Below are positions 27,499-37,027 of a DNA stretch of 64,000 bases, one piece after another. The position numbers and the translations under genes are program-made. Below the pieces are notes generated by a model. The model was given only the letters and a program-made list of their open reading frames with translations, made no database searches and was not told the origin of the DNA. This DNA is from Saprospiraceae bacterium. GTDB lineage: Bacteria > Bacteroidota > Bacteroidia > Chitinophagales > Saprospiraceae. The stretch's first letter is position 1; every line of letters starts with the position of its first letter. The DNA is taken from assembly GCA_020631235.1 (NCBI GenBank), contig JAHDHQ010000007.1, positions 110,210 to 174,209 of the forward strand, written 5' to 3'.

Positions 27499-30400
27499 AT
27501 GAGAATATCAAAAAGTATCACATTTACACTCATCGTTTTGTGTGTCGTTTGTTCACAACATAAGCACATTATACCTTCCTTTGATTTTGTGAAACCGAAG
27601 AAAATAGCGCGTATTGCCGATGCTGGTTATCAAGAGTGGTTGTATGCTAAGAACCCAAGCACTAATAAAGTAGATCGGTCTCAAGTCATCGAAGCTGCGA
27701 GGAAAGTTAGAACTAGCAATAGTAAACAGTCCTTATTTTGGTCTAGTATAGGTCCTAATGACGTTGCTGGTCGAATTAGGGAAATCTTAGTTGATAAAAA
27801 TGGGACTGATGGACAAAAAATATGGATTGGTTCAGCTTCAGGTGGATTATGGTCTTGCGATGATATTTATAGTGTCAATGCTACATGGAAGCCCAGCAAT
27901 GATTTTTTCTCTTCACTTTCGGTATGCGCCATTGGACAAAATCCTGATAAGCCTAATCAAATGAGTTTTGGGACTGGTGAAGGTTATTTTAAACACGATG
28001 CTTTCCCAGGAGTGGGATTATACCAATCAGCAGATGCAGGAAAAACATGGCATAGAAATCCAAATGCTCAAGGTGGAGGATTTAGATATATACAAGATGT
28101 TATTTATATAGATGAACAAACTCAACTTATCTCAACATTGGATCAAGGAATACAACGCACCACTGACAGGGGAGTATCTTGGTCAAAAGTGCTAGGAACA
28201 AGTCATGGTGCAAACGTTAATTCAGCAAATAAAATAATCCAGCTTAAAGATGGAACGCTGTATGCCAGCATGGGTTTGCATGAGCAAGGAGATATCTACA
28301 AATCAACAAATAATGGCGCTACATGGTCTGCTTTAAATGTAAACAAACTAATTTCTGATTATCATAGAATCGAGATTGCAGCCACAAATGCTGATGTAAA
28401 TACGATATGTGCTATCGTAGAAGATCCAGTATCTAATGGTTTAAAAACCATCATTAAATCTAATAATAAAGGAGCTACTTGGACAAAATTACCGCTACCA
28501 AATATCAATGGTAACCAAGATTTTGCGGGTAATCAAGCCTGGTATAATCTAAGTATAGCTGTAAGTCCTGAAAATGCAAATCACATTATTATAGGTGGAA
28601 TCGATTTGTTTATCAGTAAAAATGGTGGAAGCTCATGGGAGAAAATCAGTAATTGGTCAGGAACTGGAACACTCCCTAAAGTCCATGCTGATCAACACGC
28701 TTTTGCTTTTACGAATAGTAAAGATATCATTGTGGCTAACGATGGTGGGATTTACCTTTGTACGGATGTTTTCGAAAATAATCGAAGGTTTGTGGCAAAA
28801 AATAACCAGCTCAATGTTACACAATGTTATGATGTAGTGGGACATCCTAATCAAGATCTGATTCACCTTGGAACACAAGATAATGGAACACAAAGGATTG
28901 CTAATTTTGATTTAGTAGATGCGGAAGAAATTACAGGCGGAGATGGAGGTCATGTGTATATCGATCGATTAAACCCCGAAATCCAATTAACTTCCTACAT
29001 CAAGAACCAATATTATGTAAGTACAAACGGTGGAGAACAGTTTTATTACCGCTCATTTAATAATGAAGGCTTATTTATTAATCCTTCTTCCTACGATGAA
29101 AACAGAAAAGTTCTATATGCAGCACACGAAAAAGGAAAAATATTTAGGTGGAATAACCCTGCACAATTAGGTGTGCACACAGATGAGGTGATCGTAAATA
29201 ATATATTTAATCAGCAAGTAACCGCCCTAAAAAGTTCGACCCATAAAGCAGATAGGTTATACATAGGTACAGAAAATGGGGAAGTACAGCGTTTGGAATT
29301 TGCTTTCATTGGGACTAATCGTACTGGTTTGTCTATGCTAGATCTGCCTGATGGACATGTGATTGTAGATATCGAAGAAGATCCTGTAGATGCAGATAGG
29401 ATCATTGTAGCTGTATCTAATTTTGGTGTCGTCAGCTTATACGAGACCAAAGATTTTGGCCAAAATTGGCAAAGCATCGAAGGTGACTTGCCGGATGTAC
29501 CTGTTCGTGATGTATTGCTAATCAAAGAACAAAATAATAAGGTCTACATCGCAACAGAGATAGGTGTTTTTGAAGCTGAGAATCCAAACGGAGACCAAAC
29601 TCAATGGACCTTAGTGAACCAGGGAATGGCCAATGTACGTGTAGATAAACTTAGTTTTCACCCACACCGGAAAACCATAATAGCAGCTACCTTTGGTCGA
29701 GGTATTTACGAAGCTCAACTAAACCAAACCTTCAGTTTACGTTTTGAAGAACAAAATCAAATTACGGTTTTTGAGGACCAAATGGTTAATGATAATGATG
29801 GGTGCAATGACATCTACACTTATCCCATCGTCATAAAATCCAATAGACCTGCTGATGATGCCGTACCATTCCAACTGACCTTAGAATATGCTAATTCTTC
29901 TAAAGCAGACCTATATCTCCCAGTTAAACAGGGTGTTTTTCCGGCGAATGCGACAGAAATAAGCATCGATTTGTCCATTGCAGCAGATTTGATGGTAGAA
30001 GATGAAGAAAAAGCCCGCATACTGCTGACCTATGACTACAATCAATTATCTTTTAATGAAAACCTGAATGTAAGTATAATCAGTAATGACCTGGAAGCAA
30101 GCTTCAGTGCAGGCAGTGGAGAACTGGTGCTCGCTGATGGTGACAAACAGACCATAGATTTTCCATTTAAAGGATACTACGAAGATCAAAAAACGCAATG
30201 TTTATTTACTGCAGACGAATTAAGAGAAAAGGGGCTTACTGCCGGTATTTCTATACAATCTTTAGCGCTGGAAATCAAACAAAAGTATAGCAATAAACCA
30301 TTTAAAAATTTCAATATCGCCATCGGTCACACCGAACAAAATGAAGCTCATGATCCAGGAAATACGTTTATTGATGAAGCATTAACCACAGTGTATACGA

Positions 30401-31407
30401 GTGATTATACGACCAACAATGGGTGGAATGAGTTTGTTTTTGATCAATCGTTTACCTGGGATGGCAGTGCAAACTTGGTGGTCCAATTTTGTTTCGACAA
30501 TAAACAATGGTCCAATAATGATGTAGTCTTGACGGAAGATGTCGGCTTCTTTTGTACGCAATTAGATTATAAGGATTCTAATAGAGGGTGTGGACTTTCA
30601 AAAATTCGTAAAAAATCGACCCTTCGACCTAACATGAAATGGGGGACAGGAAGTGAAGGTGATCAAATCTGTGAAGATATATTTTACAAACAATCATCTG
30701 TAGAAGCTAAGCAAATGGTAGTTTTTAGAGACGAAGATCTATCACTAGCAGGGATGCTGCTTGCAGGTAATCAATCGGATGGATGTGTAGATTTATCCAT
30801 CGATCAGAAAGGAAATAAATTGACAAAAGCCAATTGGAATAATGCTGTGGATAGAATACAGAAGAGTTTTTATTACGAGCAGGATCACGCGGAGTCAAAT
30901 GAATTAAAATTATATTTCTCTCAAAATGATTTGTCAATGGTCGACCTATCGAAGGATTTCTATCTTGTGGAAAGTGCAGAACCAATAGCGACAAGTATAG
31001 AGGCTAATCATATCCACAAAGATCATTTTGAGTGGAACATTGTCAATGGAGGAGCCCTGGAAGTTATTGTGCAAGTATCATCAAATGCAGCTTACACTAT
31101 TGCTTTAGACGATAATTTAGGAGCTAAACTGACTACAAGAGCAAAAGCTAACAACTTAGATAATGTCAATATTTATCCTAATCCTTTTGAGAATAGTTTA
31201 CAATTTGATTTTGACCAAGCGGTAGATACTCAGAAGGAAATAAATGTCATCGATCAGTCTGGCAAGATTGTACAGACCGTGCAAGTGGACGAAGGTCAGC
31301 AAATTTATTTGATGACGATGCATCAGGATTTACCAGCTGGTCCATATTACATACAAATAGTACTACCCGACGGGGCAAAATGGATGAAGCGCGCGCTGAA
31401 AATATAG
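27499..31407 (+). CDS. T9SS-secreted Asp-box (BNR/sortilin-like) propeller protein
   Basis: Start placed at ATG 27499 (MRISKSITFTLIV); the frame also allows TTG 27481. About 1,300 residues: signal peptide, then a beta-propeller with at least six Asp-box motifs (S-x-(D/N)-x-G-x-(T/S)W: SADAGKTWH, TTDRGVSWS, STNNGATWS, SNNKGATWT, SKNGGSSWE, TKDFGQNWQ). A middle region follows with a cell-surface beta-sandwich (IDFPFKGYYEDQKTQCLF), and a C-terminal type A sorting domain (VNIYPNPFENSLQF to KRALKI). It resembles secreted VPS10/sialidase-like proteins. No complete catalytic site is recognisable, so glycosidase activity is not claimed. Confidence 0.88.
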   Translation: MRISKSITFTLIVLCVVCSQHKHIIPSFDFVKPKKIARIADAGYQEWLYAKNPSTNKVDRSQVIEAARKVRTSNSKQSLFWSSIGPNDVAGRIREILVDKNGTDGQKIWIGSASGGLWSCDDIYSVNATWKPSNDFFSSLSVCAIGQNPDKPNQMSFGTGEGYFKHDAFPGVGLYQSADAGKTWHRNPNAQGGGFRYIQDVIYIDEQTQLISTLDQGIQRTTDRGVSWSKVLGTSHGANVNSANKIIQLKDGTLYASMGLHEQGDIYKSTNNGATWSALNVNKLISDYHRIEIAATNADVNTICAIVEDPVSNGLKTIIKSNNKGATWTKLPLPNINGNQDFAGNQAWYNLSIAVSPENANHIIIGGIDLFISKNGGSSWEKISNWSGTGTLPKVHADQHAFAFTNSKDIIVANDGGIYLCTDVFENNRRFVAKNNQLNVTQCYDVVGHPNQDLIHLGTQDNGTQRIANFDLVDAEEITGGDGGHVYIDRLNPEIQLTSYIKNQYYVSTNGGEQFYYRSFNNEGLFINPSSYDENRKVLYAAHEKGKIFRWNNPAQLGVHTDEVIVNNIFNQQVTALKSSTHKADRLYIGTENGEVQRLEFAFIGTNRTGLSMLDLPDGHVIVDIEEDPVDADRIIVAVSNFGVVSLYETKDFGQNWQSIEGDLPDVPVRDVLLIKEQNNKVYIATEIGVFEAENPNGDQTQWTLVNQGMANVRVDKLSFHPHRKTIIAATFGRGIYEAQLNQTFSLRFEEQNQITVFEDQMVNDNDGCNDIYTYPIVIKSNRPADDAVPFQLTLEYANSSKADLYLPVKQGVFPANATEISIDLSIAADLMVEDEEKARILLTYDYNQLSFNENLNVSIISNDLEASFSAGSGELVLADGDKQTIDFPFKGYYEDQKTQCLFTADELREKGLTAGISIQSLALEIKQKYSNKPFKNFNIAIGHTEQNEAHDPGNTFIDEALTTVYTSDYTTNNGWNEFVFDQSFTWDGSANLVVQFCFDNKQWSNNDVVLTEDVGFFCTQLDYKDSNRGCGLSKIRKKSTLRPNMKWGTGSEGDQICEDIFYKQSSVEAKQMVVFRDEDLSLAGMLLAGNQSDGCVDLSIDQKGNKLTKANWNNAVDRIQKSFYYEQDHAESNELKLYFSQNDLSMVDLSKDFYLVESAEPIATSIEANHIHKDHFEWNIVNGGALEVIVQVSSNAAYTIALDDNLGAKLTTRAKANNLDNVNIYPNPFENSLQFDFDQAVDTQKEINVIDQSGKIVQTVQVDEGQQIYLMTMHQDLPAGPYYIQIVLPDGAKWMKRALKI

Positions 31408-31411
31408 AAGC

Positions 31412-31540
31412 TTAGCTTAGAAATCGAATAAACATAAAGAGGACTATCACAGCAGTAACAATAAAGGCTATGGTAAAAAACTTTTTCTCTTGTGCTTTAT
31501 TTCTTTTTTCTTCCTTGAGTTTTTTCTTTGACTTTGCCAT
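31412..31540 (-). CDS. Small single-pass membrane peptide (42 aa), unrecognised
   Basis: A 42-codon frame with ATG at 31540 and TAA at 31412. The first 20 residues are strongly basic/charged (MAKSKKKLKEEKRNKAQEKK); the rest is one hydrophobic helix (FFTIAFIVTAVIVLFMFIRF), then LS. This looks like a small inner-membrane protein with a cytoplasmic basic tail. It is 45 bases downstream of the PIF1-like helicase gene on the same strand, so it may be the third gene of the nuclease-helicase unit. Support is compositional (clean charge/hydrophobicity split, on-strand position), not homology. Confidence 0.55.
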   Translation of the reverse strand: MAKSKKKLKEEKRNKAQEKKFFTIAFIVTAVIVLFMFIRFLS

Positions 31541-31585
31541 TCGTTTTTGTTTTCGTCTTGATGAAATTAACAAACCGAATTTAAT

Positions 31586-32911
31586 TTACCAATAATAGCG
31601 TTGAGATTCGTAAAATTCTCTGATTCTTTCATCGGTTAAAATATCTTTTGGGCTTATTTTTTGTTTCAAAATAATACCTTCAAAAGTACGACACCTGGAA
31701 AGAGCCACATATGTCTGTCCATACTCAAAAGCGCCGCGACCTAAATCTAAAATGACATGATCAAACGTTTTACCCTGACTTTTATGGATAGTGATAGCCC
31801 AAGCTAATTTTAATGGGTACTGTGTAAAACTGCCCGTCACTTCGGTCTTAAAAGATTTTGGATTTTTTTCATCGACGGAGTACTTGATAAGTTCCCATTC
31901 CTGTCGTTCGACTTCGATGACTTGATGATTGCCTTGTGCATTTATGATTTCCACTTCGACATGGTCATTAGTGACATGTTTTACAGTGCCGATGGTTCCG
32001 TTTACATAGCGTTTTTGAAGATCATTTTTTATAAACATCACTTGCGCACCTTCTTTGATGTGCAAAAATTGATCGGTTGGGAATACATTGGGTTTAAACA
32101 CGCCTTTAATGTCTGCCCTAAACTCTCTAGGACTGCTTTCTAAGGCATTCAGACGTTCGGTATTAATGCGGGTTACTGTAGCATTAAGACTGCATAAAAT
32201 AATGTATGGATTTTCATCCTTTTCTACACCATGTCGACTGTTTAACATGTCTAAATCGTCATAATCCATAGTGCTCAGTCGGATGTTATCTAATAACTGG
32301 ATAAAACTACGATCATCTTGACGATACACCTCTCTTAGTTCGATCATAGGTAGTTCAAAACCTGATTCTAAAACTTTAGCACTAAAGAAATAAGGCGAAC
32401 TGTATTTTGTCCTGAAGAATTGCTTTTCGAAGGCCGAAGAAATGACTGGTGGTAGCTGAAATAAATCGCCAAAAACCAGTACTTGGACTCCTCCAAAGGG
32501 CTCATCTATGTCACGATTTCTTCGCAAAAACGTATCAATATTATCAAATACATCCGCTCTAACCATGGAAATTTCATCTATGATCAGGGTGTGTATGTTC
32601 TTGTATAATTTGTGATTTTTTAGTTTACGGATATCATAATCATTCAGCATCTTGGGTGGAAATCTGAAGAATGAATGTATGGTTTGTCCCTTTACATTTA
32701 GGGCTGCAATGCCCGTTGGAGCGACCACAGCGATACGTTTACGGCTTGTTTTTCGGAAAAGCTGAAGGAGTGTTGACTTTCCTGTTCCTGCTTTACCGGT
32801 GATAAAAAATGACTGATTGGTGTTTTCTAATTGATCTAAAATGCCGGTGTATTCCTTAGATAGAAATAAGGGCTCTTTAAGGGCTTTTTTTGTTGGTTCA
32901 ATGTCGGACAA
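31586..32911 (-). CDS. PIF1/RecD2-like superfamily 1 helicase
   Basis: 441 residues. Walker A is FFITGKAGTGKS (~residues 36-47), then VVAPTGIAALNVKGQTIHSFF, Walker B LIIDEISMV, VFGDLFQLPPV and, near the C-terminus, AWAITIHKSQGKTFDHVILDL and YVALSRCR. These are the helicase motifs I, Ia, II, III, V and VI of PIF1-like ATPases, which unwind DNA 5' to 3' and resolve G-quadruplexes. The gene lies 6 bases after the nuclease gene. Pairing of a helicase with a secreted nuclease may only reflect shared transcription. Confidence 0.9.
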   Translation of the reverse strand: MSDIEPTKKALKEPLFLSKEYTGILDQLENTNQSFFITGKAGTGKSTLLQLFRKTSRKRIAVVAPTGIAALNVKGQTIHSFFRFPPKMLNDYDIRKLKNHKLYKNIHTLIIDEISMVRADVFDNIDTFLRRNRDIDEPFGGVQVLVFGDLFQLPPVISSAFEKQFFRTKYSSPYFFSAKVLESGFELPMIELREVYRQDDRSFIQLLDNIRLSTMDYDDLDMLNSRHGVEKDENPYIILCSLNATVTRINTERLNALESSPREFRADIKGVFKPNVFPTDQFLHIKEGAQVMFIKNDLQKRYVNGTIGTVKHVTNDHVEVEIINAQGNHQVIEVERQEWELIKYSVDEKNPKSFKTEVTGSFTQYPLKLAWAITIHKSQGKTFDHVILDLGRGAFEYGQTYVALSRCRTFEGIILKQKISPKDILTDERIREFYESQRYYW

Positions 32912-32917
32912 AAAAGA

Positions 32918-33964
32918 TTATAATTCTTTAGTTAGATAAACATATACCGGAAAATGATCGCTGTATCCACCTTTATATTGGCCTCCAGCAAAGGTTCTAA
33001 AAGGGTAGCCTTTGTATTTACCGTTGGCTTGTTTTAACATAGCAGGATTATGGATTTTTGCTTTGTGGTAAGTATAGCTATGGCTTTTAGCATTGATGAG
33101 TGGTTCTGAAACAATGAGTTGGTCAAAAAGGCTCCATGAGTCTCTCCATGCAGTTGTTCCATTTCCTTGCCTAAACATACCATGCATAGGATTGTATAAT
33201 CCTTGTTTCTTTAAGCCCTTTAAAACACCTGTACTTTGTAGATCCTTTACTACACTTTTATTGTTAGGGTTGTCGTTTAAATCACCCATGATAATGATTT
33301 TTGCTTCAGGCTCAACTTTGTATATAGAGTCTACAGCTGTTCGGCAAAGCTCGGCTGCTGCTCGACGTCCGCCTTCCGAACGTTTCTCTCCGCCAGACCT
33401 CGAAGGCCAATGATTGACCATGAAATGCATTCTCTCATCATCGAAAGTGCCAGAAACGACTAATATATCTCTGGTGAAATTTCGCTCGCCATCATCTTTT
33501 ATTAAAATGAGTTCTAAGCTTCTCGCCTCATCAAGTGTAAAGTGAGATGCTTGATACAATAAGGCTACATCGATTCCTCGTTCGTCAGGGGAATTCTGAT
33601 GTACAATCTGATAGTCACGATCAGCTAAAAGTGGATGAGCTACTAAATCTTCTAAAACCGATCTATTTTCTATTTCACATACTCCTAAAACAGATAAGCC
33701 AGATGGACAAAGATCGAGACCGATTTGAGAAATCACAAAGGCCATATTTGCCAGTTTTTCCTCATATCGCTCTTGGCTCCATAAGTTTTTACCTTCTGGC
33801 GTAAATTCTGTATCTCTAACATCGTCATCGTCATTGATGTCAAACAAGTTCTCAAGGTTATAAAAGCCTATCGAACCTATTTTAAACTGTTTGTCCTGAG
33901 CTTGAGCAACATTGAACAAAAATATCAAAGAAAAGAACAAAAAGTATCGTGAATATGATCTCAT
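32918..33964 (-). CDS. Exported endonuclease/exonuclease/phosphatase (EEP) family protein
   Basis: Start at the Met of MRSYSRYFLFFSLIFLF (33964), which opens a signal peptide ending NVAQAQ. The 348-residue product has the full DNase I-like set: FYNLENLFD, LGVCEIENR (metal Glu), DVALLYQ, MVNHWPSRSGG (catalytic His/Asn), IIMGDLNDNPNN and YSDHFPVYVYL (final Asp-His). It should cleave phosphoesters of nucleic acids or smaller organophosphates outside the cytoplasm. It is divergent from the TonB receptor/DUF5689 operon, a pairing I recall from other Bacteroidota. Confidence 0.9.
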   Translation of the reverse strand: MRSYSRYFLFFSLIFLFNVAQAQDKQFKIGSIGFYNLENLFDINDDDDVRDTEFTPEGKNLWSQERYEEKLANMAFVISQIGLDLCPSGLSVLGVCEIENRSVLEDLVAHPLLADRDYQIVHQNSPDERGIDVALLYQASHFTLDEARSLELILIKDDGERNFTRDILVVSGTFDDERMHFMVNHWPSRSGGEKRSEGGRRAAAELCRTAVDSIYKVEPEAKIIIMGDLNDNPNNKSVVKDLQSTGVLKGLKKQGLYNPMHGMFRQGNGTTAWRDSWSLFDQLIVSEPLINAKSHSYTYHKAKIHNPAMLKQANGKYKGYPFRTFAGGQYKGGYSDHFPVYVYLTKEL

Positions 33965-34030
33965 AATTGTCAATTGTGACGCAAAATAGTACAAAGCTTT
34001 GCAATATTATTAATGGATTAGAAAAATCAT

Positions 34031-34055
34031 ATGGTTAAAATATTAATTTTACCAT
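34031..34055. repeat. Inverted repeat between the divergent nuclease and TonB receptor genes
   Basis: ATGGTTAAAAT (34031-34041) and ATTTTACCAT (34046-34055) are inverted copies apart from one extra T. The element lies in the shared upstream region of two divergent operons and could be a common operator. Confidence 0.45.
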
Positions 34056-34132
34056 GTACTTAAGCATTAACGTGTTTTCTTGATATAGAATTCATTCGAT
34101 AATATTAAGAAAATGTTAGGATAAACCAAACC

Positions 34133-37000
34133 ATGAAGAATACTAAACAATTAGTCTTATTTCTTTTTTTTGTAGGCTCATCTTTCTTTTCGTTTTCTCA
34201 GCAATTTACGGGTCAATTATTTGATGAAGCTACTGGTAAAGCAGTCATTGGAGCTGTTGTCTCAATAGCTAATTCAGATGTTCAGGCAATTAGTAATGCA
34301 ACAGGAACGTATCGATTATTTGATATGGAACCCGGAGAATATCAGGTTTTTATTAAAGCTGGTGGATACGAAATGTGGACGGGTAATATTAGTTTAGACG
34401 GAGAATCAGGCACCATTACAGAAGTCAAAATGATGGCATCTCAAAACAATAGAAATACAGACGGTGGTGTAGATATAAATGTGATTTCTGAAGCTCAATT
34501 AGATCAAGTGGAAGACGAAAGTCAAGTGTCGAGTTTATTAACAGCTGGTAGAGATCCTTTTAACAACGCAGCAGCTTTTAATCTTGGAGCTGCTCGATTT
34601 AGAATTAGAGGCTTAGCCCAAGAATACAATGGCACTTACCTAAATGGAATGCCTTTTAATGATCTAGATGACGGTCGCGCTTTCTGGACGATCTGGGGTG
34701 GTCTAAATGATGTATTACGGGTGAGAGAAGCGGTAGAAGGAGTACGGGTGTCCAATTTTGCTTTTAGTGGGGTTAATGGAGCCACAAATATAGACATGAG
34801 GCCTTCAGTACAAAGAAAGCAATTAAAAGCAGTGTATAATTTTGCCAATTTTGCTTACAGCCATAGAGCTATGCTTACTTATTCCACGGGTTTAAATGAG
34901 AATGGATGGGCGTTCACTTTTTCTGGTTCAAGACGTTGGGCACAAGAAGGATATATAGAAGGTACTTTTTATGATGCTTTTTCTTATTTCGGGGCAGCTG
35001 AAAAAAGATTTAACAGCCATCATGGCTTGTCTGTAAATATTTTTGGTGCGCCTTCGAAAAGAGGTCGATCTTCGGCGAGTACGCAAGAAATGTATGATCT
35101 GACAGGAAATCCGTTTTACAATCCTAATTGGGGCTATTTAAATGGTGAAAAGCGTAACCCTAGGCAATTTAGAGTGCATCTTCCAGTAGGAATGCTAAGA
35201 CATGATTATACCCCATCGAACAAATTAAAAGTAACTACCTCTGTGGCTTATATGACAGGAAAGAATGCCAGTACAGGGATAGACTGGTTCGAAGCTGCGG
35301 ACCCAAGACCTGATTATTACCGCAAGCTGCCAAGCTTTCAGGATAATATCTTGCTAGCTAATTTAGTCGAAGAAGAACTAAAAAGTGATCAAGCTAACCA
35401 GCAAGTAGATCTAGAATCGATGTACGCAATCAATGCGAATCGCTTCAGTATTATCGAAAATGCAAATGGTATTGCAGGTAATACTGTAGAAGGTAAATTA
35501 GCGGCCTACATACTTCAAGAAGAGCATTTTGATACAGATAAATTTGTGTTTGCTTCTACCATGAATAGCATTATTAATGCATCCGTCAACTTTAACGCAG
35601 GTGTCCAATACATCAATGATAAAAATGAATTTTTTAGACAAGTGGATGATTTAATGGGGGCTGATTTTTCCGTAAACTGGGATCAATTTGCTCCTGAGGA
35701 GGGGTCTTCATCTTCGATTGTAGATACCTTGAAACAAAACGATTTAGAAGTGCCCAACAAAATCTTATATGAAGGAGATATTTACGGTCATCATTATTTT
35801 ATAAAGAATCAAAAAATAAGTACTTGGGCTACGGGGGAATTTACCTTCTCAAAATTTGATTTCTTTGTGGGAGGGCAAATTAATCAATTGTCTTATCAGC
35901 GTGAAGGGATATTTAGAAATGGAGCTTTCCCAGATGATTCTTTTGGTGATGGTCCTGTAAATAGTTTTCTTACGGGGATGGTTAAGACAGGAGCGACCTA
36001 TAAAATTAATGGTAGGAATTATTTATATGCCAATGCCGCTTATGGAACCGATGCACCTGGATCGAGAAATAGCTATGTAAGTCCTAGAACACGACATGCA
36101 CTTATAGAAGGTTTAGATAATGAGAAAATTTACAGTGCTGAAGCTGGATACAACGCACGTTTTCCCAAGTTTAAAGCACGTCTTACGGCTTATATAAACC
36201 AGATCAACGATCAATTCGAAACAAGAAATGTATACGTAGATAATACACGACAGTTTGGGAATGTAATCACAAAGAATATCGACCAGCGATTCTTAGGAGT
36301 GGAGTATGGTTCTGAATTCAATATTACATCGACCATAAATGGAAGCTTAGCCATTGCTTATGGGGAACATTTTTATACAGATCGTCCTAATCTGGAGTTT
36401 GCCATAGATGATACAGAGATTGTCACAGATTTGGGCCCAGTGTATATTAAGAATTATCGAGTAGCATCGGGGCCTCAAACAGCAGCTACCGCGGGACTAG
36501 AGTATAGAAGTCCTAAGTTTTGGTCCATATCAGTTAATGCTAATTACTTCGATCATAACTACTTAAATGTGAGTCCTTTTAGAAGATTTGGTGGTATTGC
36601 TGATGATCCTATTGTTGCTTACAGTAATGTGGTGAGCGATCTTGAAAAAACAGAAGCAAGTAGCGAACAATTACTGAAGGCCGAACAATTGTTTGACGAA
36701 TTAGGAATTTCCTTGGATCAAGTGTTTGAACAAGAACGTTTTGATCCAGCCTTGACGATTGACTTGTATACTAGGAAATCTTGGAAAGTAAATGATAAGT
36801 ATATAGTACTGAGTGCCAGTGTAAATAATATCCTAAATAATGTATTTAGAAGTGGAGGATATGAGCAATTGAGAACGCGATTTTTGCTCAGAGATAGAAA
36901 TGAAGATGGACAGTATAGTCTAGATAATTTGTTTCCTCCTAAATATTTCAATGCTTATGGAAGATCTTATTTTCTTACCGCAAGCATCAGTTTAAATTAA
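34133..37000 (+). CDS. TonB-dependent receptor with carboxypeptidase-like N-terminal domain
   Basis: 955 residues. Signal peptide (LFLFFVGSSFFSFSQ), a carboxypeptidase-D regulatory-like domain (residues ~23-100), a plug (ISEAQLDQVEDESQVSSLLTA ... FRIRGLAQEYNGTYLNGM ... GVRVSNFAFSGVNGATNIDM) and an outer-membrane barrel ending YFLTASISLN. It imports a large substrate using TonB energy. It is followed 27 bases later by a DUF5689 lipoprotein and diverges from an exported EEP nuclease/phosphatase, which suggests uptake of nucleic-acid or phosphoester breakdown products (inference). Confidence 0.92.
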   Translation: MKNTKQLVLFLFFVGSSFFSFSQQFTGQLFDEATGKAVIGAVVSIANSDVQAISNATGTYRLFDMEPGEYQVFIKAGGYEMWTGNISLDGESGTITEVKMMASQNNRNTDGGVDINVISEAQLDQVEDESQVSSLLTAGRDPFNNAAAFNLGAARFRIRGLAQEYNGTYLNGMPFNDLDDGRAFWTIWGGLNDVLRVREAVEGVRVSNFAFSGVNGATNIDMRPSVQRKQLKAVYNFANFAYSHRAMLTYSTGLNENGWAFTFSGSRRWAQEGYIEGTFYDAFSYFGAAEKRFNSHHGLSVNIFGAPSKRGRSSASTQEMYDLTGNPFYNPNWGYLNGEKRNPRQFRVHLPVGMLRHDYTPSNKLKVTTSVAYMTGKNASTGIDWFEAADPRPDYYRKLPSFQDNILLANLVEEELKSDQANQQVDLESMYAINANRFSIIENANGIAGNTVEGKLAAYILQEEHFDTDKFVFASTMNSIINASVNFNAGVQYINDKNEFFRQVDDLMGADFSVNWDQFAPEEGSSSSIVDTLKQNDLEVPNKILYEGDIYGHHYFIKNQKISTWATGEFTFSKFDFFVGGQINQLSYQREGIFRNGAFPDDSFGDGPVNSFLTGMVKTGATYKINGRNYLYANAAYGTDAPGSRNSYVSPRTRHALIEGLDNEKIYSAEAGYNARFPKFKARLTAYINQINDQFETRNVYVDNTRQFGNVITKNIDQRFLGVEYGSEFNITSTINGSLAIAYGEHFYTDRPNLEFAIDDTEIVTDLGPVYIKNYRVASGPQTAATAGLEYRSPKFWSISVNANYFDHNYLNVSPFRRFGGIADDPIVAYSNVVSDLEKTEASSEQLLKAEQLFDELGISLDQVFEQERFDPALTIDLYTRKSWKVNDKYIVLSASVNNILNNVFRSGGYEQLRTRFLLRDRNEDGQYSLDNLFPPKYFNAYGRSYFLTASISLN

Positions 37001-37027
37001 ATTATAAAGTAAAAAACATTCATTAAA

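Noticed and set aside
27499..31407. Sialidase function for the Asp-box protein
   Set aside because: Asp boxes are structural; the arginine triad and catalytic Tyr/Glu of sialidases could not be identified.
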